A stretch of 11,875 nt of DNA from HB2-32-21 sp040235495 (GTDB taxonomy: Bacteria > Pseudomonadota > Gammaproteobacteria > Pseudomonadales > Porticoccaceae). Of the stretch, positions 1 to 6,107 are shown one piece after another. The stretch is taken from positions 1-11,875 of the forward strand of contig JBECKV010000117.1 of assembly GCA_040235495.1 (NCBI GenBank), written 5' to 3'. The position numbers were made by a program, and so were the translations under genes. A model generated the notes under the pieces. That model did no database searches and was not told the DNA's origin. It saw nothing but the letters and a program-made list of their open reading frames with translations. Each line of letters opens with the position of its first letter. Position 1 is the first letter of the stretch.

Positions 1-336
1 TCCATCGACAAGGATCTGATCAATGTCGGCAAGGTGTTGAAACTGAAAAAAAGTACCCAGATCGCCAAGATCATCCTGCCCTCTTCCCTGCCACTGATTT
101 TTACCGGTTTGCGCCTGTCCCTTGGTGTCGGCTGGATGGTATTGATTGCCGCCGAAATGCTGGCCCAGAACCCCGGCCTCGGTAAATTTGTCTGGGATGA
201 ATTCCAGAATGGCAGCTCCCACTCCCTGGGACGCATCATGGTCGCGGTATTCACCATCGGCATCATCGGCTTTTTGCTCGACCGCGTGATGCTGACGCTC
301 CAGAACATCTTCTCCTTCGGCGAAAACAAAGTTTAG
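1..336 (+). CDS. nrtB: Nitrate-type ABC transporter permease, C-terminal part (NrtB/NtrB)
   Basis: The reading frame is open from the first base, so only the last 111 residues are present and the true start lies outside the window. What is seen is the end of the cytoplasmic coupling (EAA) loop with the segment KIILPSSLPLIFTGLRLSLG, then hydrophobic membrane segments around GWMVLIAAEML and IMVAVFTIGIIGFLLDRVM. This is the typical end of the inner-membrane permease of NrtABCD/SsuABC/TauABC importers, where the EAA loop docks onto the ATPase. The AEMLAQNPGLGKFVWDEFQN stretch fits the nitrate/nitrite/cyanate branch better than sulfonate or taurine permeases as I know them. The double ATPase starts 26 bases downstream, so the two are almost certainly co-transcribed. 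Substrate assignment is by family and context only. Confidence 0.82.
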   Translation, partial: SIDKDLINVGKVLKLKKSTQIAKIILPSSLPLIFTGLRLSLGVGWMVLIAAEMLAQNPGLGKFVWDEFQNGSSHSLGRIMVAVFTIGIIGFLLDRVMLTLQNIFSFGENKV

Positions 337-362
337 GCCAAACAAGCGGTTGAGGACACATT

Positions 363-2024
363 ATGGCTATTCTCGCGTTGGAAAATGTCTGCAAACGTTA
401 CGGCGAAGGCGCCGCACAGACATCCGTGCTCAAAGATATCAATCTGCAAATAGAGGAAGGGGAATTCATCGCCATTGTCGGCTTTTCCGGTAGTGGCAAA
501 ACCACGCTGATCTCCACCATCGCCGGATTGATCAAGCCCGACGGCGGCAGAATCACCAAGCAGGGCCGGCCCATCACCGAACCCGGCCCCGATCGGGGCG
601 TGGTCTTCCAGAGCTATTCGTTGATGCCCTGGCTGACTGTTCAGGGCAACGTGGCGCTTGCGGTGGACCAGGTATTTAAAGACTGGCCCAAAGCCCGGCG
701 CGCTGCCCACACCATGAAATATGTGGAGATGGTCGGCCTTGGCCCTGCGAGCCACAAGCGACCAGCGGAACTCTCCGGCGGCATGCGCCAGCGCGTCGCG
801 GTGGCCCGAGCCCTCGCCGCCAGCCCTGACATCCTTTTGCTCGACGAGCCCCTGAGCGCCCTGGACGCATTGACCCGCGCCAACCTGCAGGACGAAATCC
901 TGCGCATCTGGGAGCAGGACAAAAAAACCGTGATCCTGATCACCAACGACGTCGACGAAGGCCTGCTCATGGCTGATCGGGTGATTCCCCTCAAGCCCGG
1001 ACCCGGCGCCACCTTCGGCCCGGAATTTATCATTGATCTGCCTCGTCCCCGGGATCGCACGATGATGAACCACGACGAGCGCTTCAAGAGCCTGCGCGCG
1101 GAAATCACCCAGTACCTGATGGCTATCGGTATTGAAGCCAGCAGCGGCGAAACCACGATCACCCTGCCACCAGTGCGCCCCAACACCAGCATCGACTGGA
1201 AAAATGACACCACTGCCCTGAAGCCGGGTACGGACGATATCGGTCGGGAACGCTATCTGGAATTTACCCAACTGGACAAAATATATCCGACACCGAAAGG
1301 TCCGGTAGCCGTGGTCGAGGACTTCAATCTGAAAATGAAAAAAGGCGAATTCGTTTCGCTCATCGGTCACTCCGGTTGCGGCAAATCCACGGTGCTCTCG
1401 ATGTGCGCCGGTCTCAATGAAATCAGTAACGGCGGTATTATTCTCGACGGCAAGGAGGTCGATAGCGCCGGTCCAGACCGCGCCGTGGTATTCCAGGCGC
1501 CCAGTCTGTTCCCCTGGTTGACCGCCTTTGAAAATGTCTCCCTCGGCGTTGACAGCGTCTATCCCCATGCTCAGCGGAGCGAGCGGGATGACATCGTCGA
1601 ATACTATTTAACCCGTGTCGGTCTTGGCGATGCGCTGCATAAAAAGGCCGCCGACATGTCCAACGGCATGCGTCAGCGCGTAGGTATAGCGCGGGCGTTC
1701 GCACTGTCACCAAAACTGCTGTTACTCGATGAGCCCTTTGGCATGCTCGACTCCCTGACCCGCTGGGAATTGCAGGAGGTATTGATGGAAGTCTGGGAGC
1801 GCGCGAAACTGACCGCCGTCATGGTCACCCACGATGTCGACGAAGCCATCCTGCTGGCTGACCGCGTGGTCATGATGACCAATGGCCCCCGGGCCAGGGT
1901 CGGCAAGATTATCGACGTCGACCTGCCCCGCCCCCGTACTCGCAAGGCCCTGCTGGAACACCCCGATTACTATGATTACAGGGAGAGGCTGATCTCCTTC
2001 CTTGCCGAGTGTGATCGACACTGA
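363..2024 (+). CDS. Double ABC-domain ATPase of nitrate-type importer (NrtC/NrtD fusion)
   Basis: This 553-residue cytoplasmic ATPase holds two complete nucleotide-binding domains in one chain and should drive the permease encoded just upstream. Domain 1 (about 1-230) has Walker A G40-FSGSGKTT, signature LSGGM 137-141 and Walker B with D161/E162. Domain 2 (about 294-553) has Walker A G335-HSGCGKST, signature MSNGM 432-436, D456/E457 and H490. A linker of about 60 residues joins them. Cyanobacterial NrtC and NrtD are separate, and NrtC carries a C-terminal substrate-binding domain; here that domain is absent and the two ATPases are fused. The switch (H-loop) histidine of domain 1 is replaced by N195 (ITNDVDEG), while domain 2 keeps it (VTHDVDEA). 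The ATG is preceded by GAGGA at 352-356. Being an ABC import ATPase is certain; nitrate as substrate rests on family resemblance and on the permease. Confidence 0.88.
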   Translation: MAILALENVCKRYGEGAAQTSVLKDINLQIEEGEFIAIVGFSGSGKTTLISTIAGLIKPDGGRITKQGRPITEPGPDRGVVFQSYSLMPWLTVQGNVALAVDQVFKDWPKARRAAHTMKYVEMVGLGPASHKRPAELSGGMRQRVAVARALAASPDILLLDEPLSALDALTRANLQDEILRIWEQDKKTVILITNDVDEGLLMADRVIPLKPGPGATFGPEFIIDLPRPRDRTMMNHDERFKSLRAEITQYLMAIGIEASSGETTITLPPVRPNTSIDWKNDTTALKPGTDDIGRERYLEFTQLDKIYPTPKGPVAVVEDFNLKMKKGEFVSLIGHSGCGKSTVLSMCAGLNEISNGGIILDGKEVDSAGPDRAVVFQAPSLFPWLTAFENVSLGVDSVYPHAQRSERDDIVEYYLTRVGLGDALHKKAADMSNGMRQRVGIARAFALSPKLLLLDEPFGMLDSLTRWELQEVLMEVWERAKLTAVMVTHDVDEAILLADRVVMMTNGPRARVGKIIDVDLPRPRTRKALLEHPDYYDYRERLISFLAECDRH

Positions 2025-2056
2025 TAACGGATCGGTATTGGTGATTTTTCCCTCCG

Positions 2057-2088
2057 CCCCGCGGCTCGATGTTTGGGTCGCGGGGTTT
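2057..2088 (+). terminator. Rho-independent terminator after the ABC transporter genes
   Basis: CCCCGCG at 2057-2063 pairs with CGCGGGG at 2079-2085. The stem extends inward by four pairs including wobbles (to 2067/2075) around a short loop and is followed by TTTCTCT. It lies 33 bases after the ATPase stop codon. The T tract is short, so it may be only moderately efficient. Confidence 0.6.
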
Positions 2089-2180
2089 CTCTATTGTTGC
2101 CAAACACGGAAATCAGAGGCAATTCCCGGGGCTATCAGCAGCACACTCCAATCGATTAGTCCAAGCAACCATGGCGGCAA

Positions 2181-2211
2181 GAAAAAAGGCTGTGGCGGTA
2201 CCACAGCCTTT
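2181..2211 (-). terminator. Rho-independent terminator of the ibpA-type gene
   Basis: A perfect 11-bp inverted repeat (2185-2195 with 2201-2211; core GGCTGTGG/CCACAGCC) surrounds a 5-base loop. Read on the - strand the hairpin is followed by a T run (complement of the A run at 2181-2187). It starts about 28 bases after the stop codon of the small heat-shock gene. The + side has only TTTGAATTT, so it is best as a - strand terminator but may weakly stop + strand transcripts too. Confidence 0.8.
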
Positions 2212-2239
2212 GAATTTAAGGTCGTACTTTTAAGGTGAA

Positions 2240-2728
2240 TCAGGCCGCTTTGGCTGCGCCGCTCGCCGGCTCGTCTGTTTCGTGTTCAAGCACATTGCCG
2301 GTTGGTTCAGGCTGGGTTATGGCAATAGTTCGCGGTTTCATGGCTTCCGGTACTTCTCGCACCAGATTGATCATCAACAAGCCGTTATTGAGCGCGGCAT
2401 CGACGACTTCAACGTGGTCGGCAAGATTAAACTTGCGTTCGAATGTCCGATCAGAAATACCCTGATGCAGATATTTACGACTGTTTTGGGTGGATTTTTG
2501 TCCACGCACGCTGAGCACGCCTTTTTCCACCTTGATATCGAGTTCATGCCTTTCAAATCCCGCCACCGCAAGGGTGATCGCGTAACGGTCATTTTCGAGC
2601 ACCTCGATGTTGTAGGGTGGGTAGCCGGCAGCGACCGGGTCGGCCGACAGCGCATTGTCAATCAGCGAAGCCAGCCGATCAAAGCCAATGCTGCTGCGAT
2701 ACAGAGGGGAAAGGTCTATTGAGCTCAT
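2240..2728 (-). CDS. ibpA: Small heat-shock protein, Hsp20/IbpA family
   Basis: This 162-residue ATP-independent holdase should bind unfolding proteins and inclusion bodies in the cytoplasm and pass them to DnaK/ClpB. The N-terminal block IDLSPLYRSSIGFDRL (4-19) and GYPPYNIEV (35-43) are hallmarks of the IbpA/IbpB subgroup. The alpha-crystallin domain spans about 37-137, with the AALNNGLLMINL strand (111-122) and the C-terminal I-x-I anchor as I135-A-I137. The tail after the anchor is about 25 residues, longer than I recall for E. coli IbpA, and is acidic and Ala-rich. The ATG has a strong AGGAGG 7 bases upstream, which a leader hairpin can mask. The gene stands alone, with its own terminator and a heat-shock-type promoter candidate. 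Whether it is the functional equivalent of ibpA or ibpB cannot be told. Confidence 0.93.
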   Translation of the reverse strand: MSSIDLSPLYRSSIGFDRLASLIDNALSADPVAAGYPPYNIEVLENDRYAITLAVAGFERHELDIKVEKGVLSVRGQKSTQNSRKYLHQGISDRTFERKFNLADHVEVVDAALNNGLLMINLVREVPEAMKPRTIAITQPEPTGNVLEHETDEPASGAAKAA

Positions 2729-2733
2729 TATTA

Positions 2734-2754
2734 ATCCTCCTAATTAGAAGTGAT
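2734..2754 (-). promoter_or_regulatory. Hairpin masking the ibpA ribosome binding site (candidate RNA thermometer)
   Basis: In the - strand transcript, AUC-A-CUUCU folds over a 4-base AAUU loop onto AGGAG-GAU. This gives 8 pairs with one bulged A and one G-U wobble, and buries the whole Shine-Dalgarno sequence (complement of 2736-2741). A weak, bulged, SD-covering hairpin just before an ibp-type start codon matches the design of ROSE and fourU thermometers known for small heat-shock genes, although the sequence is neither class exactly. Fold done by eye. Confidence 0.55.
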
Positions 2755-2779
2755 ATCAACAATTTCAACAGGGTGAAGC

Positions 2780-2799
2780 GACAGGCCCTTGGGCCTGCC
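2780..2799 (-). other. Upstream hairpin in the ibpA leader
   Basis: CAGGCCC/GGGCCTG forms a near-perfect inverted repeat, extended to 9 pairs by one C-G and one wobble pair (2780/2799). It lies in the leader between the candidate promoter and the SD hairpin. It could be the stable 5' stem that multi-hairpin ROSE-type leaders usually have. It is not followed by a T run, so it is not a terminator. Confidence 0.45.
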
Positions 2800-2814
2800 T
2801 GTTCACAGGTCGAA

Positions 2815-2842
2815 AGGTAGGGATAAGCCGGATAATTTCAAG
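2815..2842 (-). promoter_or_regulatory. Candidate sigma-32 (heat-shock) promoter of ibpA
   Basis: On the - strand, CTTGAAA (2842-2836) matches the sigma-32 -35 box. After 13 bases comes CCCTACCT (2822-2815), a partial match to the CCCCATNT -10 box. It points at the heat-shock gene and leaves a leader of roughly 80 bases, enough for the two hairpins. The -35 match is strong and the -10 match only fair. Confidence 0.55.
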
Positions 2843-3213
2843 GTTCTGATGAAGAGGTTACCGGTATAATTCTTATATTTTTTTATTTTAAAAGACATAT
2901 ATTTTATATTATTTTTGCCGCTGTTCCGCTCGTGTATTTACATACTAACTGATCATCTCACCCTGATATCTGGCACTAAATTTGACTCCGCCGCTGGCGG
3001 CTTTCCGGGAAGGCACTTTAGAACAAGTTGTTACGGGCAATAGGGTGTCGGATTAGCACCCTATTTCCGGGCAAAGTCATTTCCAGACAGGGCGACACCG
3101 GTATTTGTCGACGGTCGTTTGCGCTCGATTAGACATGTGCCTGGATTGCCCAGAACACCCGAACAATTGTATAGAGCAACAGCATTGGCCCACCTTGTTT
3201 ACGCTCTTTGAGG
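2843..3213. other. Gene-free stretch, AT-rich in its first part
   Basis: No open frame here resembles a protein. About 2862-2926 is strongly AT-rich (long runs of T and A, TATAAT at 2865-2870), unlike the GC-richer surroundings, and could be a divergent promoter region or foreign DNA. A short GC hairpin lies at 2988-3000 (CCGCC/GGCGG) and a longer inverted repeat at 3040-3064. The short - strand frames running from 3338 to 3077 look like decayed sequence downstream of the IS remnant. Confidence 0.5.
3040..3064. repeat. Perfect 8-bp inverted repeat with 9-base spacer
   Basis: ATAGGGTG at 3040-3047 pairs exactly with CACCCTAT at 3057-3064. There is no T tract on either side and no gene nearby to terminate, so its role is unknown. 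It could be the scar of an inserted element or an operator-like palindrome. Confidence 0.4.
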
Positions 3214-3402
3214 TCACCAGCACCCCGTTTCGCGAGTGGTCCGGGATAGCTGGCATACTGCCCCGCCGCACTTCGATTTCCACTTGTAGTAGGTCGCAGA
3301 GCTGATGCCGTGCTTCCGGCATACCTCGTTGACGGCAAGACCGGCCTCAGCCTCCTTCAAGATCGAGACAATCTGTGTCTCGATGAATCGTGACTTTCTC
3401 AT
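3214..3402 (-). pseudogene. IS3-family transposase OrfA, 5' fragment
   Basis: The first 47 residues of this 62-codon frame (MRKSRFIETQIVSILKEAEA at the start, then CRKHGISSATYYKWKSK) match the N-terminal helix-turn-helix of OrfA in IS3-family elements, which binds the element's terminal repeats. Homology stops near 3262, just before the leucine-zipper region that should follow, and the remaining codons are unrelated. OrfA is normally about 85-100 residues and is followed by OrfB carrying the DDE catalytic domain; neither the rest of OrfA nor OrfB is present. The ATG and its GAGGAGG ribosome binding site are intact, so a short HTH peptide could still be made, but transposition cannot occur. 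Confidence 0.82.
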
Positions 3403-3453
3403 CAGCGCCTCCTCGGCTAATCATGCCGGAAGTCTCTACTAATGAACTGTCCA
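3262..3453 (-). mobile_element. Remnant of the 5' end of an IS3-family element
   Basis: The piece covers the OrfA start and the roughly 50 bases upstream of it. TGGACAGTTC (- strand, from 3453) is a plausible left terminus because IS3-family ends begin with TG, but the opposite end is not found in the window, so neither the terminal repeat nor a target duplication can be verified. The inner boundary at about 3262 is where OrfA homology ends. Confidence 0.45.
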
Positions 3454-3851
3454 CTTGACGGGAAAGCTTCCGCCGGGCAGCGGTCTTTCTCGACGCCACG
3501 CGCATCCTGATTTATGGGTTACCCTACCATTCCAAGCCTATGGCGCAAGACGAAAACTGACAAAAGGGGGTCCTAATCCGCCATAACCCGGCGAAATTCT
3601 GTTTGTCCATGTAAACAAAAATAGCTGCATGTCCTGTTCCGCACTATTATTCGGATCTTACCCGGCCTAGCCGGATTCGAGCAGTATCAACAATATATAG
3701 CCAATAGCCATGCCACGCTGAAGCACCGGGGGCCGCTGTCGTGTGTGCATCTTTCAGACAGCAGGGGGGTTCGATGCGGAGGGTTTAGATTTCTGACGGC
3801 GCCAGCCTAGTACTCAAGCGACCTAGCGTATGTATTTGAGGGAGACTTACA
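3454..3851. other. Gene-free leader region upstream of the DUF1302 gene
   Basis: No coding frame is convincing here. It must hold the promoter of the following gene, but I find no clear -35/-10 pair. Weak dyads include TTTGT/ACAAA near 3602-3619 and CCGGC/GCCGG near 3663-3675. The last bases, GAGGGAGAC at 3838-3846, are the ribosome binding site for the ATG at 3852. Confidence 0.4.
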
Positions 3852-5750
3852 ATGAAGCAAGCTATCGACATTTTTCTTAAACCGGCGGTATTCGCTGGTC
3901 TTACGGCCTTCGCCGTCGCCACCCAGGCGGTAGAAGTGGATATATCCGGGTTTGTTCGCCAGGAAATGGCATACAAAATTACTGACGATCAAAACCCTCA
4001 AAATCCCAATGGCAACCCACTAAACGGCAAGTCAGTACCTAACTCCGCACTCACCAATCCCAATGCCTGCGCGCTCATCGATGTGCTGGCGGGCGGTACG
4101 CCCGGCGCTGGCGCCTGCTCACTTGGCTTTATCCCCCCTACTTTTGATAAACCCAGGCTCAATCAGGAATCCGACTGGAACGTCTTTGCGACGCGGGCGG
4201 AGGTGGATTTCAATATCACCATCACCAATAACTGGACCGGTTTTGTCAAGCTGCGCGGTTACTACCAGCCCGACGTTTTTGAGGATTACGAGACACCCGA
4301 TCTGTTTCGCGTTGACAACCATGGTGACGAAGCAACATTTTTATCGATCAGTGACGATAATTATATGATCGACCTGCCTTCGGTCTATCTCGATTACCTG
4401 AAGGGCCCGCTGTGGATCAGAATCGGTCAACAACAAATAGCCTGGGGAGAAGCACTGTTTTTCCGCGTCGCGGATGTCGCTAACGGTCTCGACCTGCGCC
4501 GTCACCTGTTCCTTGACTATGGCTCCGAGGAATACGCGGATGAACGCCTGTCCGCGCCAGGCATCCGCGCCAGCTACAACATTGCCGAAGGATGGGAACT
4601 GGAGGTATTTGCGCAAATGTTCCAGCCCTCGGTATTACCCAATCGTGGCTCGCCCTACAACCTGACCCCCTATCCCCTGACCGTGGATTTCGGGCCCGGC
4701 TATGACAAGGTTGACGACAACTGGAACGGTGGCATTCGTCTTAGAGGGGAAGTCGGCGATCTGGGCATGCAGTTTTTTGCTGTCAGTCGCCACAATCCCG
4801 ACCCCATTTTTAAACTGGTCCCCGGCGGTCTGTCCTTGCCCGGCTCTCCCCTCGAAGGGCCTCTCGGACCTTCGGGCCTGACAGTCGGCAGCCAGCCCTT
4901 TACCCAGGATTTGACCGGCGAGTTTGGTCTCAATTCATGGAGAGACTGGTTTGGTACTACCGGCGCGGCAGGTCTTGACGGGCTCCAGGTGCTCAACAGC
5001 CTGGTGGACGAATGGGGCTATCTCAACGACGCGTTTACCCTGTTTTCAGCATTTGGTCTAACCGATGCCTTCGGTGACCCCCATGTCTCCACCAAAGCAC
5101 AAGCCGATATTATTGTCGATACGCTGGTGACAGGTTTCGGTTCCGCGCTTCAGGCAGGTGGCGAAGCCGTATATGCTTCAGAGAATATTTTTGGTCTCGG
5201 TTTTAATTACATTTTTTATGCCGAGCCGGGCGCACTGCTGGACCAGCTCGTGGTCCGTTTCGAGGCCAGCATCACGCCCGATAAAAAATTTACCGCCAAT
5301 GGTGTCGGGCTGGAATTTATCGAGGAAGACGAGTGGGTAACGAGCCTGGTACTGGAAAAATATCATCGCTTCAGCGAAAACTTTCCGGCCACGTTTTTCA
5401 TTTTCGAGTGGATGCATAAATCCGAGAGCGACATGCTCGGCCGGCATTTGAGTGGCCTCGGTGGCGACAAGAATCGCCTGCCCACGGGCGGTGAGGAACA
5501 TGGCGGCTGGGATGGACTGGTATTTGCGTTCCAGCAACCCTTCCCCAGCCTGGTATGGCGAGTGGATATGTCAGTGCTCTACGACTTGAACGGCGGTTAC
5601 CTGATCCAGCCGGCAGTACGTTATAAGCCTTCCGGCGATTGGGCAATCGAAGCCTTCGCCAACTTTATTTCGGCTGATGACAATGCATCGATCTTCGCCC
5701 CCATGGAGTGGTCGGACGACGTTACGCTAAGGATCAGCTATCAGTTTTAA
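3852..5750 (+). CDS. DUF1302 family outer-membrane-type protein
   Basis: The 632-residue product starts with a Sec signal peptide: a short basic N-terminus, a hydrophobic core, and a likely cut after ATQA (residue 26). The mature protein opens with VEVDISGFVRQEMAYKI, the usual start of DUF1302 proteins. It contains the family's central block (YLDYLKGPLWIRIGQQQIAW, then LDLRRHLFLDYGSEEYADERL) and ends DVTLRISYQF, with the terminal aromatic residue expected of an outer-membrane beta-barrel. Biochemical function is not established. In other bacteria, DUF1302 genes often lie next to DUF1329 genes and are linked to hydrophobic substrates such as lipids, alkanes or steroids. No DUF1329 gene is next to it here; a strong terminator follows. 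GGAG lies 7 bases before the ATG. Length and both termini look complete. Confidence 0.88.
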   Translation: MKQAIDIFLKPAVFAGLTAFAVATQAVEVDISGFVRQEMAYKITDDQNPQNPNGNPLNGKSVPNSALTNPNACALIDVLAGGTPGAGACSLGFIPPTFDKPRLNQESDWNVFATRAEVDFNITITNNWTGFVKLRGYYQPDVFEDYETPDLFRVDNHGDEATFLSISDDNYMIDLPSVYLDYLKGPLWIRIGQQQIAWGEALFFRVADVANGLDLRRHLFLDYGSEEYADERLSAPGIRASYNIAEGWELEVFAQMFQPSVLPNRGSPYNLTPYPLTVDFGPGYDKVDDNWNGGIRLRGEVGDLGMQFFAVSRHNPDPIFKLVPGGLSLPGSPLEGPLGPSGLTVGSQPFTQDLTGEFGLNSWRDWFGTTGAAGLDGLQVLNSLVDEWGYLNDAFTLFSAFGLTDAFGDPHVSTKAQADIIVDTLVTGFGSALQAGGEAVYASENIFGLGFNYIFYAEPGALLDQLVVRFEASITPDKKFTANGVGLEFIEEDEWVTSLVLEKYHRFSENFPATFFIFEWMHKSESDMLGRHLSGLGGDKNRLPTGGEEHGGWDGLVFAFQQPFPSLVWRVDMSVLYDLNGGYLIQPAVRYKPSGDWAIEAFANFISADDNASIFAPMEWSDDVTLRISYQF

Positions 5751-5786
5751 GATCGGTTTGCATTCACGGGAAACCGTGAGACCGAG

Positions 5787-5813
5787 AACCGGCGCCTGGC
5801 GCCGGTTTTTTTT
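5787..5813 (+). terminator. Strong Rho-independent terminator of the DUF1302 gene
   Basis: AACCGGCGC and GCGCCGGTT pair perfectly over a 3-base loop (5787-5807), followed directly by a run of eight T (5806-5813). It sits 36 bases after the stop codon and separates this gene from everything downstream. Confidence 0.92.
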
Positions 5814-5936
5814 GCCTGCTGGAGTCAGGTAAAAATTAAAAGCCGGGCCGCGGGTTTAACCTGGCGCGAAGTCGTCCGGTATTTTGTATCACTGCTTGAG
5901 CCAGATTATAGTGGTTGAAAATGAGGTGACTGACTG

Positions 5937-6107
5937 ATGAGCGGAAAATGCCACACGCACTGGTTCACGCTGATGGCGCCGAGGGTTACTGACCAGGGCT
6001 ACCCTGTCAAGGCGGTGGCCAAGCCGTCGGGGCTGACAGCGCACAGCCTCAATGTGTGGATAACGCGGTTTACTCCCATCAGCCAGGCCAGGGACGAGGA
6101 TAACTGA
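5937..6107 (+). pseudogene. Degenerate IS3-family OrfA fragment
   Basis: This 56-codon frame contains WFTLMAPRVTDQGYPVKAVA followed by SLNVWITRFTPISQARDEDN. That is the shape of the OrfA helix-turn-helix found in a different IS3 subgroup from the remnant at 3214-3402 (family pattern: FKLEAVRxVTDQGYPV, VAERLGVSTHSLYxWIKRF). The N-terminus is missing or scrambled, AERLG reads AKPSG, and a stop (TGA at 6105) falls where the leucine-zipper region should begin. No OrfB follows. The TGA overlaps in TGAATG with the start of the next gene, whose GAGGA ribosome binding site (6096-6100) lies inside this fragment. Assignment is from pattern memory and is less certain than for the first remnant. Confidence 0.6.

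Noticed and set aside
333..1568. 411-codon open frame on the - strand opposite the double ABC ATPase
   Set aside because: It lies antisense to a well-recognised ABC protein, and its translation has no recognisable domain; it reflects codon bias of the real gene.
2002..2238. 78-codon + strand frame after the ABC ATPase
   Set aside because: It runs through the terminators at 2057-2088 and 2185-2211 and overlaps the ATPase end; its composition is not protein-like.
2861..2870. TATAAT in the AT-rich stretch considered as a + strand promoter
   Set aside because: There is no acceptable -35 box at the right distance and no gene downstream on that strand for nearly 1 kb.
2988..3000. Short GC-rich hairpin considered as a terminator
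   Set aside because: It has only five pairs, no T run, and no gene ending nearby.
3077..3338. Two overlapping - strand frames downstream of the IS remnant, considered as a frameshifted rest of OrfA/OrfB
   Set aside because: Neither frame shows the leucine zipper or DDE-region motifs of IS3 transposases, so homology cannot be claimed past about 3262.
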